Positions 37,301 to 52,300 of a DNA stretch of 64,000 nt are shown here, piece after piece (the stretch's first letter is position 1; each line of letters begins with the position of its first letter). A model generated the notes under the pieces. It ran no database searches. It was not told the DNA's origin and saw only the letters and a program-made list of their open reading frames with translations. The stretch is from NCBI GenBank assembly GCA_022113835.1, contig JAILWY010000001.1, positions 4,030,001-4,094,000 on the forward strand, written 5' to 3'. A program made the position numbers and the translations under genes. Source of the DNA: Atopsyche davidsoni. Taxonomy: Eukaryota; Arthropoda; Insecta; Trichoptera; Hydrobiosidae.

Positions 37301-40300
37301 ATGTTGCGGTAACGTTAGTGAGACGTTACACTTTACGTGTGCTCTAAATTATATACGCCTACCTGTAGTATGCAACCAAATATATATAGCTACTGATATT
37401 ATAACACGTGTTTAATGTTACATGTTTCTTGTATGAGGAACAACAGTGCTTGAAAAATATCAAATTGAAATATGTTACCGAATGTTTTATCTATAAACAA
37501 GATACTCAAGCCAACCCTGGAGAGTCTTATTCATAAAATAAAAAAATGCGGGTGACATTTCTAAAATTATAATATAGATTATAATTTAAATTGTTTGAGT
37601 TTTGGAGAAGCGATAAATGGATAACCACGGAAACGCTCTTGATCAATTTGTACTTCAAAAATTAATTTAAGTGAATAGTTGATTATCCTGGCTCGAAGAA
37701 GTTCAAAGAAGAAAATACAATCTCCAATCACAAAAGAAATAATATTTCTGATCAAACAAGTTCTTGAAATAAAAAAATACCAATCAGTAACTTAAATATT
37801 TGAAAGCACTTAACCTTTTTGTTCGCTTAATCAGTTTATTTTCCGTGAATTGAATGAATGTCAAATTTATTATCTGAAAAGATCGTTACATCAGTTTTGA
37901 CAATATCAACAAAAGCTGTGACAGCTTTTTGTTCGTGTAAATTTAGTTCAGCTTTTAAAATTTAAATTTCAAATTAATTTATATATATATAAATGATTTG
38001 AGAATTCTGATGTATATTATTTAACTCATAAAGCATAATTCTTTTTTATGCATAAACTATAAGAATATTTTATCAGGTCACCAGCTTAGAAAATATAATT
38101 ATTATTTTCACCGTAAAAAAATTATACGGCGATCGTATATTTATATTAATATTATAATAAAGATTATATAAAAAATAACAAACGCGATAAAAAGTATAAT
38201 GATTATATCATAGCGTGATTTAGTCCTCGACAGAAATTGCTCGCCCCCCAAAAGAATTCTCTCGTAACACAGAAATTGACTTAATAAAGTTTTATTAGAC
38301 GATTCAAGGGATGAAATGCCACAGGCGGCCACCCTGCCACGCCATTAGGGGAGGAAAACTAACAAGCAGGTGGAAAACAAGAATAGAAATAATAAGACGG
38401 ACCTCTACAGGTGCTGACTAGACATATTACGGAGCTTGTATTCATTATTTTTAATAAAAAAAACACACAACGCTTTTTTTAAGTATTTTTTTATAGTATG
38501 TGATTTTCCCCACACTTATTCTTTATTAATATATTATCACGCCAATATTCTTCTCTCAAAGACTACATACGTTAATCTGTGTCTATTTAATACTCTATTC
38601 ACTATTCATAATTAGCTAATAAATTTCATTATCAGATAAGTTTGAAATATTCGGGATATATTCTTTTCATATAAATTAGTGAAATTTTGAGTATCATGTT
38701 TTATATTGTAAATAGCATTAAGTTATTATCTATTGTTATTGTCCATGACTAAGCTCAAAATATTATTTATCTGTTCTTTTGTACTTTTAGAAAAATGTCA
38801 GTAGCGCGGGTAGATATCTAAATTTAAAGTAATGGTTCTCGCTATATGTCAGATTCGACAGTAAAACTCTACGTCTGAAATAATGATCCTGCCCTTAATG
38901 TCAGATTAAATATGAATTTTCTATTTTTATATGAATTTATAGCTATGATATCTCATTTTATATTCCTAATTCAGGATAAAGGAAACATACAGATTCGACT
39001 GTAACGTCTCCTTCCAAACCAAATACCAAAATTCCACTTCTCAAAAAATAACGGTCGGTAATGTCAGATTATAAATTTAAAATGGTATTTCCTTTCCATT
39101 GAACATATAACAAACTAGGCTACAGTATATTTAACATTTAGAGGCAGGTTTATACTCTTTCTTATAATGGAAAACGCTTTTTATTTGTACTTTGTTGTAT
39201 TTCAGACCTTTAATGTCAAATGCCGACGTAAATAATTTAAGGTGTTTTTTTTTCAGCACTTACATGTCAAAATGTTTGCTTGCTTTATTTAACACTTTAA
39301 TTTCAAATTTATAATAAATTTCTCTGTTTCTGTTTGTAAAGAGAATAATCTTAAAAATATATAAGTAATACAATTAAGTACAGTATAACGGATTTGATTG
39401 TGTTTTTTATTATACAAAAAATACATTCTCATAACGCGCCAGGTGTTTATTTGGAATCTGTGATTTTCTGTTTTATTGAAAATTTGCAGCAGCAGGGACT
39501 CTTTATTTGACCTTTCACGTGCAGAAAAACCATTCTTAACCTGAACGTGAGTGAAAATAAAACGGATTTCAACGAATATCTTAGAAGCATCAGGGTCATT
39601 GCCTTGGATACTATTTTAAGTTGAACATTGCTGCGATGTAATAACAAAACATTTAAAATGTTTTTGACTTTAACCATAGCAAACCACTGTATTATTATTA
39701 TGTTTTTGCCAAGTATGCTATACTTTAATAAAAACACCAGTACAATTAAAAGTAGAGTAGACATGCACACGTGCTTCATATGAAGGTTAACATTCCAATT
39801 CTACTTGCAACCGGGTGCTTAACCATCGCCCCAGTATTTATGCGAAATAAATATCCTCTCCGATACCCTACTGAATTAATTGGTCCCCGGATTTCGAAGA
39901 AACCAAGCTGTCGGTATGTGCAAAGCCCCCCATTATCTTGAATTCTGCTGTCGCCAGACGTTTCAAGATCACGGCAGACAGATCACAACGAGTGACAAGA
40001 TACTTGTGATTCCAGCCTGCTATGAGATCAACGAAAAGAGCTAGATCAAAATACCAACTACGAATCAAATCAAAGTAGTATTAAATAAATATATTCTGAA
40101 TATTCTCAAAGTGATCAGAACACAAAAAATAAAGTACACACAACAGTAACTCATACTAACCTCGTTTAAAAATTCAACCCACAATAAAATCTTGGGTTCA
40201 AAGCCATGTGAAAAAAATAAAATATAAATAAGCAAATTACCTTTCCATGATTTAAAATAAACTTTCAGATACTAATTTTCTATAAATATCTTGCCAAATA

Positions 40301-43300
40301 CTGAAAACTTGCCGTTTCTAAACAAGCCACATTTTTTTCAAATAGCTTTAAACTAGGTTCTTACCTGCTTAAACTTGAAAATATTTTGTATGGTTTTGGA
40401 ATTTTTTCCCATGCTTCGATATTTGAAATAGCGTATAAAAGCGATGCGCTTGTGGATTGTAAGCAGAAACTGACAGTTTGAAGATATTACCGGGTGGAAA
40501 TTCTCTCCACACGAGTAACGATAACTACTCGAACCTAGATCCAAACACATATTAAATCATGAGCAACGGGCGTTCGTACTTGCAAGGTAATAAACCATCA
40601 AAATTTGGGTCAAAACACCAGAATATGAATTTAATTACCAGGTGCGTGCCTGTAAGGGGTAAAAAGCAATAATAACCGAAGAACCAGCGCACATGATAAT
40701 TTATAAATGATTTTTTTGTAATTCATTTGAAAGCTCTGAAATATATAATTGTATTAAAATTTCTCCCGTAGCGTATAATTTTGTACAACCAATAATTATG
40801 CAAGTCGTAAAAGTATAGTTTTTACAAATTAATTTAATTAAATTTTATAGCATAGTTATATATGTTTTAATCAAATTCGTATTCTATACACTGTAAAAGT
40901 ACTACATATATCTTAAACGAGTAATTAAAACATATAAATATCACTTTTGAGCAAACCATAACTAAACTGCTAAAAAAATATAAATACACTTTGGCTACAT
41001 TTAAAACGATAAAAAACTATTTTATTACATATTTAAAAAAATCACCAAGCCTCTCATTATCCAGATTTTTCCAATTGCTAAATGCGTTTATTTAGCTATA
41101 AAATATACAATATAGTTAATACTTAAAATTGAGATCGTTTTGAAAATAAATAACGTCATTGTTCACAAAATCGTACAAATTTGAAAGCACAAAAGCAGTA
41201 AGCCACATTTGTGCTGTAACACACCTTTTTCGAGGAAAAATCGCAATCTATATCTAATTGGAGTAACTAAAACAGAAACGTTAGATTATATTGCGGCAAT
41301 CCAGTTTCAGTTTAAATGGCAGCGCAATTGCTGCACACTGGTAACACTATTCAGACTTATCTTCTTCAATTTTCCTTGTAACCTGTCAAGGTGGAATACG
41401 CATAATTAGATAATGGAGAAATTATATACCTTTAAACAAATTTATAAAGAACAAACTACGCCATCGGCCCTAAATAACATGGAAATATAAATTACCTGTA
41501 CTACCATATTCTTTTATCAATTGGTAAGAGCTTCATTTGGTATAAAGATAAGAATTTGAATTGAATAAAGTTACATATAAATTAGTTTCACAAAAACAAT
41601 TTGTTAGTAAATGAACAGCTGTGTTGTCTAGGGATTAGTTTGCTTGATTACTAATCATGAAATGTGATCTGGAGTAGTGTTTTATAACTGCTCATTTTTC
41701 TGTTATTCATTTCTACATAGTGAGCAAATTACAATGACCGTATAAAACTGAAATCGTGCAATTTAAAATTGTGCTTCTTCTTCTACCTGGTTTCAAACTC
41801 AAGTAAATTTAAATTGAATATGTTTAATAAAATTTACATCTTTGGGAAATTAATAACAGCAAAAAAAAAGAAATTTCAGTTACTCTCGCCTCCCCAATAT
41901 TTTGTTGATTCATGAAATTTGATAAATGGCTTTTATATTATTTAATTATACCAAATATGCATATTCAACAGGTAAAACTGTAATAAAATTATACTTTGAA
42001 CAAAGATTTAGGAAGTTTTGCATCAAAACTAAATTAAATGTAATGAACGGGGAAAAAATACTTAAAATGACATATTACGTTAAAAAATACATTTTAAGCC
42101 AAAAGCATATATTTAATTTTTTTGATTTGTATAAAATCTATAATATTGTTTTGTCAATGTAAATCTTCTGAAATAGTATAAATATTTCTTCCCTTGCCTC
42201 GGTCAGACAATAATCTAAAATTATGAAAAATGTCCGCGTAAAAGCGCTTTTATTACTTCTGTTCACACTAACACCTGCGGTAAAGCAATAATAAATCGGC
42301 AAGTACAAAGTCGCAAGTAAGTTTTACACTAAAACTTTTAAATTTCCCCACAATTGATAACACTGTTTACCTTCCTAGAAAACAGGGTCTCCCCGCTACA
42401 GAAAACTAGTTCTTCGAACTAATAAACCGCTTATACTTGAGCAGTTTCTCTTAAAATTATATGTAATTTTACAGTGTGATATTTTTTGAATTCTAGAAAT
42501 AAAAATATATTTTACGAAAGACAAGTGGACTAATTGGGTAATTTTGTTTAAATTATCTACAGTAAGGTGATATTTTTAAACATATGACCAATTTAACACA
42601 TACTTATTTATTAAATAAATCTGCCATTACTAAATCGCAATTTAATTTAATAAGCCTCTTAAAACTTTGGCGTTTCAATGTGCTAAAAAAGACAAATAAG
42701 CAAACGATATTAAAGAAATAAAAAAAAAACTTAAAAATTAAATTAAATAAATCTAAAATATTGATTTTAGGGTGTTTTTTACTTGATAAAAACAGGTAAA
42801 AGACCACATGAAAAAGAAACAAATAAAATGGAATCATTTTAATTTGTGAATTTTTACATTATTTTTAAAAGAAATCAATAAATATACAACAGTGTTCAGG
42901 TTTAAATGATAAAAATATCCCTGTTGTAGTATTTCCCAGTTTTCAGAAGGCAAAATACTTTCAGCGGCGGTAAATTAGGTAGAAGTTACTCGATGGGCCA
43001 ATAAAAGAAAGCTCATGGTAATTATGGTTCATCTCAAAAAGAATCTAATCGCGATCAAGACTGCGAGAAGACAAATAGCAAAATTAGTATAAATTATATT
43101 CTTAAAAGCTCTGAGAAAGAATTTATAGACGCCGGAAAACCTATGCATCACTATGTAGCTAATGAGTTATTGAGTGATACATAAACAATACAAGTTAACT
43201 AAATTTGTTACTTGAGTAAATTAAATTGTTGAGTTGAGACTTAAGTAAATAATTTTTGTTTTTAAAAATAATTTTACAAAATTGCTTTTATTAAAAGTTT

Positions 43301-46300
43301 TTATCTTCTGTCATACTCGCCATGTATATTATTCGTGACAAAAAAACAATACACGATAATCTAGAACGACTTTATTTATCCGTGCGAAAATTTACTGTCA
43401 CTAGATCAAAGGTCATACTGAAAGCCTTGTTTCATCCCTGGCCAGCTGCACCCTCCTGGGAGATGTAGTGCTCTCACAATTTCCCTAATTCAAGTCACTT
43501 GACACGTGAGTAATGTGTTGACCGAGCGTGCTTGCCACACCGGTAAGTAAACTTGCAAACCGGTCCCAAGTGCCACATTTACAATGAGCAGAACTATCCA
43601 CAATTTGAACAGTTGCGTGTCTTATGAAAATTCTTGGACTAAAGCATCCTTGATTGTGAGCCGCAAGGTTTGAAAACAGCTTCATGTCTGCCACAGTCAA
43701 TGAACGCGAGTTTAATTCACAGAAATTGCAACATTCATAAAGACATTTATTTTGACTCTTGTTAGGGGTTTGGTATGTTCTTGAAATTGATAACGAATGA
43801 TATTCGCCCCACGCGTGAAAAAATCAATGATGTGTGTGAGAGAGAGAGAGCAAATAAAAAAATTGTGCCACTGTTGAAAAAAGTTGTGGCTAAATAAATT
43901 ATTAAGGTGTCAAACATACAAGATGCAAGTTTTCCCAATTTCCAAAGTGCAGCAATTTAATTAATTTGTGGATCTTAGTTAGAATGATATATAACGTAAA
44001 TTACTTACTACGTTTGTGATTTTCAATGTAAGTCACAATAATGATGTACTTGTAAATATTTAGATAAAAATGCAATACTACAACGCCAAAATTACAAAAT
44101 TTTGAAAGTTATTTATTTTAATACAATGCAAGGTTATTCGGTCATACCAATTCAATGTTTCAATAAAAGTATAAAAATCTCACATGTACGAAAAACTGAA
44201 AGTATCAATACACATTAAACTTTGGTCGTGACGCGCGTCTCTCGACAATTTCAATAAAACCAATGATATTATCGAACTTTAATGAATGCATGTGACTCGT
44301 CGAAACGGAGTCGCGTCACTTGCCAACCAGGAAACATTGGTGCTTGCACAATGCTTGCTGATTATAATGGCATTATGCACGGCGCGGGGCACAGGCCACT
44401 CGCCGGCGCCTTCGCCTTCGCCTTCGCCTATTGCCACACGAGGTGCACTTTATCATCACTTCGAGTGAATCCACGACACAATGTGTCCCTTTCAAGGTCA
44501 AAACTCGAAAAACATTAAGTAACCTCCTAGCCATTTAGCTGTTAGGGCGCTTTCTAGCTCAATCGGTTAAAGACAGTTGAGTTGCATATTTCGTAAAAAA
44601 ACCATCGCCCGCTACTTGAAACAATCTCCGCTTATCTTGTATTCAATAATTTTATTGATTTAATAAAATTTTAAATATATACTATACATTGAGAGAAAAC
44701 TCTTATACCAAAATTACCAAAAACTTTTCGAATTCGAGGCAATAAAAATATCAGTTATTTGATATAGGAAAAATTCTACTAAAATACTACTGAATTCAAC
44801 AAAAATTTGTATAATTGTTTATTTTTCTTAAAATCTATCGTTATTAAATTGAAGAGCAATTTTTATAATTTACAAACATGTATTAAATTAAACTTCGTTT
44901 TTACAATTGTGAACCCCTATTTATAAAAGTGTTCCTTTACATTATTTTTATATTTAATATGTATCATGAATCAACAAGTTAAATAAAATAAATATTTACT
45001 TTTTAATTATTTACAATATTTTGGACTTAGAATTGTGTATACATTTTAATTGTAGCATAGACTTGATATTGTTTCTGAAATAATCATCATGATTTTATGC
45101 AAATGCTTCAGGTCGAGGTCTCCTTAAACGTAACAATATTTTCCTGTTGCTGTATTCGTTAAATTAAATACTTGATCGGAACATCAACTATTTCTTCAAT
45201 GACTTATTAATATAGGTCAGATCTATGATTATTGTAGGTCACCTTCATCATCATTACTTATTCTTGCTGGATGTTTTTAATGTATATTAAGTAATCTAAG
45301 TATTTAGTACGCATATATTTATTATTGGCTTTGAATGTGAACTTGGAGGAAAAAAGAAAGCTTGAAGTTTAATTTAAAATTTCACTTGTTTGTAAAAAAA
45401 ATCTAATTTTCTAGAATATTCAACAATATATTGTAGCGTGATAGTTTTTGTCACCATCCGACAAAATGGTGTATACAGTCATCTAAGTAGAGTGCACACA
45501 ACTCATTTTTCAAAAATGTAATCAAGAAAAAAGCGCTTCACGCAAATCGTGTAACATTTTTGACAATCAATTAACTATTGCTTTCTTAACAACCCTTTCA
45601 TATACTGAGCATGAATCATCTAGTGCTTTTAGTATTATTATAATCCATGCTTTAATGACTTCTTTATCGAGTCTCCATAAAAGGGCGGAATTTTCAGCGG
45701 GCTCGTATTATTTATGTCTTTCATAACAATATTTCACCGACACTGTATTATTTTAGATTAATAGGCTCGGACGCAACTACATAATGAATAAATCCAATCG
45801 TGCAGTCTTGCGTGTGGAGGTTCGATATGAATTTACGGAAGTAAAACGTACATATTACGAACCATTTACGAAGTAAAACGGAAATGAACATAATCGCGAA
45901 GAAGATAATACTAAAATAGGCTATAAGTAGCCATCAAGTCCTCCAGTTAGAGCTCATCTAGACCTTATGGCCGGTAGTGATCTTTATATAGCCCGTGCTA
46001 TCTTTTCATAGGCTTAAATATATTACAAACATTACTCAACGATTAACACAAAAACATATGCAAAAGGGTAATTTGAATAATTCGTTAGGTTTAGTTATCT
46101 GTTGTAGGTCAATCGAGTGCTGATATTAAACTGACTAAAGTTTATAATTACTTTACGATTAGTACTTAAGTATATTTAAACTACAAGATTAAAATAAATA
46201 AAGATTATATTAATCAACATACTTTATAAAAACATGTATGGTATTAAATATGAAAAAATCACAAAAAAAATGTTAACCTACATGAGACAAGATATTTCAA

Positions 46301-49300
46301 AGATTTATTTAGCTTCTTATTGCATGTAACCTTTTAAAAATTTGCCTTACTGTGAATTATGATTTCAGACTCTTCAATGATAAAATGAACAATCACAAGC
46401 AGTTTTTTTGGCATTTATTATAACTCAAAAATAATTAATTTTATGAGTAAAAGCGATAGCAACCCAATCTGTTTTTTTTGTTAATTTGTTTTATCTATAG
46501 TATATTTAAAAATATTTTTAAGGCAGGTAATCAAAACTTTTATAAATACTGCAGCTATTCTACAGAACCTAAATGCAAAAACACGCAATGCCTAATATGC
46601 TAATTGGAAGTTATTTCCATTTTATCGTGTTTATGTTACCGTATTCACAAAGTCTTGACTTTCTTGACTGTAATTTCTGTCGTTACAAAATTACAGGGTG
46701 TAATTAAAATTTAAAGCCAGCAATAAATTATGGACAGAACTTTTATTGTATAATTTATTTTTTTGTCATTTTCCCATTGAGGCCTATAAAAATAAAAAAA
46801 ACCCGACGGCTAAAAATTTCAATACTGTAAATTCTTGTATATGCAGTATTTTTTTCTGAAAGCTTCGCAAATTTTTTTTTATTCTAGCTCATCAACTGCA
46901 TGCCATTATTAAAAATATATTTAATACTTTTTTGGTATTAATCAGAGTGGTATTGGAGCAGAATGGTATAAAAGCTTCCGCTGTCGCGTTGCAGCACCTC
47001 CATTCTGACAGCTTCTAAAGCTCAAAGCTTACAGAAAACAAAATATGCTTTAGTCTACTTTTCATTCACTGTATGCCATTGATAAGAAATTATTTACTAC
47101 TTTTTCATATTATTGGAGCAGAGTGGTATCTACGCGTAACAATTTCTCCATTCTGACAGCTCCAAAAGTTCACAGCCTATCTGACACGCTACAGTTTCAG
47201 TTCGGCTACATTTTGTGGGCATGCTTCCGGTTTTGCAATTATACACACTCGAATGTGTTTCGCGTGCTGCGACTGTTATTATTTCAGTTTTAATTATTTA
47301 TCCTACAGACTAATTAAACAGTTATTAAGTAGATATCGTTGTTATTAACTAGAAAACTTTGTAATTAACACTGTAAAAATCTACCCGAGAAATTGGATTA
47401 GAAACACGAATGTTTCGGGAGATTTCAAAACTTTAACTCAAAAGTCATCGTAGCATTAAAAAAACAATTTCTAGATTTTTTAAGACTAGAATGGTTTTTA
47501 AGACCCTTATGAAAAATATTACACTCCACGGTACTTAAATGATTCTAAATACTTTTTCATTTAATCACATTCAATACTTGCACGCCTAAGTGTGATTATT
47601 TTTTTTTTTTGTAATTCTTTTTATATGTCACTCTGATTTTTATAAATAAGGTGTAAATGCAACAAAACGTTCTTGGTTTATTGGAACACTCAGCTCACAG
47701 TATAAACTCTTATTCCAGCTGGTGTTACTGAACTCGCGTTTATTTGGGCTGGTTAAAAATAATTTATATTGATATTGCGTGTGTCTCTTTAAATTATTTC
47801 TGAAACACGTGGCTTTTTCACAGCAGGCAGATCCGAATATTCAATTCACAGCTTGAATATATTTAGCTGTACATTTAGATAGTAGTAAAGTTAAGAAAGT
47901 AGACCCACAAATGTAACTTTATTCACTTTACGTACGACGCTTCGATTAATTAAATGTAGACCCACTGAAACCAACGTTTCGGTCAAATAAAGTTAAATAA
48001 CACTTATCACATGTAAAAGTATTCTTAACAAATCATTTGGAGTTGGTGATAGATCAATCAAAGAAAAGTGATTCTTATATTGTGTCAAGTATTTGCATGA
48101 AGTTATTAACAAAATCCCCATTTTTAGTGCTCGAATAAATTGAATAGTTTAGTTTTACGGTAATCGACATTAGATTTGATGATCTATTTTAGTGATAGCC
48201 TACATTTTGAAACACAAAAAAAAGAAAAACAATTTAAGGTTGAAGATCTTTTAAAACCCAAAGATAACATTAAAATATTATTGAAGCTGTTAGTTAAGTT
48301 TAAATACTTGCGTTATGTATTATATATTATAGTACCAAGAGAGAGGATGAACTAAATATTGCTTGTACGCATAAATCTAAAATAGCCTATGAAATAATAT
48401 ATTCTAAATATTATCTTGAAATTGTACATTGCGAATTAGGATTATAATACTTTTATGTATAATATATTTACAGAATATTATTTTTTTAGTATATCTCAAA
48501 AGTATGTGTGTGTTTTTTTGAAGTACCTACATCAATACAAATACCAGGCGTCATAACAAACACAGCCTACTGGCATACTATTTCTCTAACTAACTCTATT
48601 TCTGTTTTGAATTTAAACATGTACATGTATATTAGCGTCCTGATTTCAGGTTGTTTCCAAAGGCCGAATCCCAAACAATAGCATTCAGCCCGCAGTAGTT
48701 TAAGGTGCTCCCAAAACAATACGCGGGCGAGTATGTACAGAGGGTGGGTCGTGTGAGACGAATGACTCACGCATTCATATAATACTTATATTTATAATAA
48801 ATATTTACTGATGTTCTCAATAATGATTTATTGACGCGAGTAGTTTTATCAAAATGTTAGGTTGGCATCTTCAAGCAAGCATATTCTTGAAGATGCCCTA
48901 GCACGCTGGCAATAAATATAAAGTGGGAACGCCATGAAATATTTCTTGTTGAGGGACAAGGCATTTGATTGGTGAAGATCCATTATTGTAATGATAAAAA
49001 GTAACTTTGTATTTTTGTCTTCACTTTGAGTTTATTAGAATTATTTGAATAACTAGTTTCGAACCGGGTCATCATCAGATGCATGACTAAAAAATAAAAA
49101 TATTACTGTGCAATTATATACGGAAGTGCTTTCTATACTTATTTTTATTGTACATAATCATGATAAACTACCCTTTTTTTGATACGTTTTGAGTTTAATA
49201 ATGTTCATTGGGCTGCAACGTTGATTTCAAGGTTTATGTGTATTTACAGAAGGATTTTTTTTACATACAAAATTTATGTATTAGATGCATTGTTTGACCT

Positions 49301-52300
49301 CTTAAAGCCAGTTATTATTTATACCATAATAAAAATATGATATAAAAATAATCAATATTTTTGAAACATAGTACTAAAATAAAATACTTCAGTGATTTTT
49401 CCACGTGTTCATTTTTACTGGTGACCGGTTTCGAAAAACTTTCACGTTGGTATTTAGACTGAGTATTTTATTTAAAATATAATATAATGGAACTTTTATC
49501 CTATCCTCTCTGTGGGAGCACGCTACAGGCGCTGGGCAGGGCGGCTCTCACGCGACGCGCTGTTTTGGCAATGTCACTCCTGCCTTCACGTGAAAACACA
49601 ATCCATCGCCTGTCACTTGGGGCGGCGGGGGTCTTCGCGTTCGCATGGCCGGCCGCGCGCCCTCGAGGCGAGCCAACCTCCCCTGACGCATATCCGCACC
49701 CCCTCCCTACAGGAAGCACTAGTCGAGACAGCACTACCTCAAACTAAACCATATAACGCCATTGTGCTGTATATAAGCCTTGTTGTCTAAGGCTTATCAC
49801 AGTTACTCACAAGCATGGTTTCCAAACTAGAAATGCAGAGGGTGAGGTTTTTTTTTTTTTAAGAATTACAACCACTTTCAAACCATCTATGATGCTAGTT
49901 TTATTAGTTTTCCTATCCGCAATATTAATAGACAAATGAATAGATATTCTTTTAAATATAATTAACTCTTTCCACTCCGTTAATACCTTTTGTAACTCCG
50001 TTGGCGACTATAGGTCGCCATAGTGCACCTTTTATTGTTTACCCTATAAGAAGTCTAGGTGCGTATTAGAGCAGGTATAAACCCTTTTTGTCATTTATCA
50101 TTTTTCATTCGGACGTATTCAAATTGTTAAATTAAATAAAAACAAACAAAAAGAAGTCTGGAGTTCAAAGAGTTAAGAGCCAAAGCTATAAAATTCATAT
50201 AAAAACTCAGTAGATAATATTTTTTATAGTAAAAATATATATTGTTTCCGTGGTAAAAATATGTCTTACGCCAAAACTATGTTTTATTAATAAAACCTAG
50301 AAAATATATAAGTTGTTTTAGAGAAAAATATTTCATTATATTTTAAACGCCAAGTTGTATTGGTTAGTCTGTAGGAATCTATTAAGCTCTTAATGGAAGC
50401 GAGGGAAGTCCTTCACGAAAGCCCTTTTTTGAGCGACCAGAGAATTGATTAATATTTATTAAGGTATTAATTAGAGGAAATATTTTTAAATTCCCGAAAA
50501 GTTGCGCGTACTTCAATTACGAATTAATTAATTTTAATATTTATGTTCTACATTTAATTAAATTTTTCTTTTAGGAGAGTCACGTTGACCACCTGAAGGT
50601 CTATCAATGGACGGACCAGTCGATTCAGTAATACCCCTGAAATATCGTTTGTCGTCTAAAAAATAAATATTTAGGATAAAGTGAAAAATACTAAGGTATA
50701 TAGACATTTGAGGAAGTTCTATCACATAGGGTGAACAAAAAAAAAACCTCATAGTACTTCTTGCTTAAAAAAGTGGTTGTAAAAGATTTAAGTTATTTCT
50801 GAGCACAAACGAATTCAACTTTTGGCACTTAATTTTTGTATATCATTCAGAGTTGTTTACTAAAGTTTATTTAGGTTAAGTACGGCTTAATAAAGTCATA
50901 ACCTTGTCACGGTTATGACTTTATTCATTTTATGATTCTTCAGCCCTATGTGTTAATACATAAAATAAACGGTGACCTATGACGTCATAAAACTATACTT
51001 TATACACACCTAATTTAAGGTATAACCTTAGTATTCACATTTGATATTTCTCTCTTTACAATTCAAAATATCATAATTTTTTTGTAGTTTTATACAAAGC
51101 CACAACATGTCTTGAGTTACGTTTCTTATTTCTGAGAGAATTGTTATTCCACAAAGAATCGTGATACCAAAGTTTTTGCGATTTACTTATTCAAAAGTGA
51201 TGCGTACTCTGTAATTATGTGTGTTATTGAAATAAAAATAAACTGTGCACAACTACATTACTTCTTCCGTTTTAAGTTCCAACATCGCCTCATAGTTCGG
51301 AGGTTAGCTCACATTTTAATTCCATTAAACTAAAAACACTTCGACAAAAAAAACTCTTTTTGTAACAGGTTAACTGTGATATTCCTCCTTGGATGCATCA
51401 AAATTAAAGTAGCCACAAACGCCGTAGTTTTTTTATGTGATTTTACAGAGTAGAACAGTTATAGAGTCTCGAGTACCAAAACATTATAAAGGAATGTCCC
51501 TTGCTCTCAAATAAAGATTAAAGAAATTCATACGTATTTATATTTATCTATAAGTATAATCTTTACGTGATGATTTTTTATTATGCAAAAATACAAATAT
51601 GATGAAATAGTATCGAAATATTTATTTTTCAGGAAACTATACAGTACAAAGGACAAGTGATAAATAGTCTGCGGAAATGAGAACAATGGATGACGTCCGC
51701 GCGACGTACATACAAGTCTGCACTCATGACCGCACGTATGTCAGTCCACAGTACTTTTAAATTACCTTGCTGAAAACCCCTGAAAATGTACGTTACTTGT
51801 TACCGTTTTTAAAAATTAAATTTGAAACTTGTGACTTAAGGTGTTTCAATTCTCAAACTACCAAAAAAGTGCGAATATTATGAGTAAAATATGTTATTTT
51901 GAGATTTTTGTGTAAAGCGATTGCAATTGATTATTCTTTGTCTCAACGAGATCATTTTTTAAAAAATATTTTTGAGTAAAATACATGAGTGATTTTCCAC
52001 GTGTTCGTTTTTATTTGTGACCGGTTTCGCCTTTCACAAATAAAAACGAACATGTGGAAATCACTCAAGTATTTTACTCAAAAATATTAAAATGGTACTC
52101 TCTGTCAAAAATATTGAAGTTTTTTTTTTACTTTAAATAAAACTAGCATCAATTGAAGTTAAGTTTAAAAAATATACAAATAAATATTTTTTTTATAATT
52201 TTAAAGTTTAAATTATTGTTTCACAGTAAGCATTACTCGTTTATCTTGCTTTGCGTTTCCTTTTTGTGGATCTTAAGAGATAAAGAACCAATAAGGAGAT

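Noticed and set aside
39447..39779. 110-residue minus-strand frame with hydrophobic start
   Set aside because: Composition follows the AT-rich background. There are no splice context, family motif or supporting neighbours.
44550..44600. Sequence TAGCTCAATCGGTTAAAG like a tRNA A box
   Set aside because: No B box or foldable cloverleaf follows. Only the 5' motif matches, so neither a tRNA nor a SINE can be supported.
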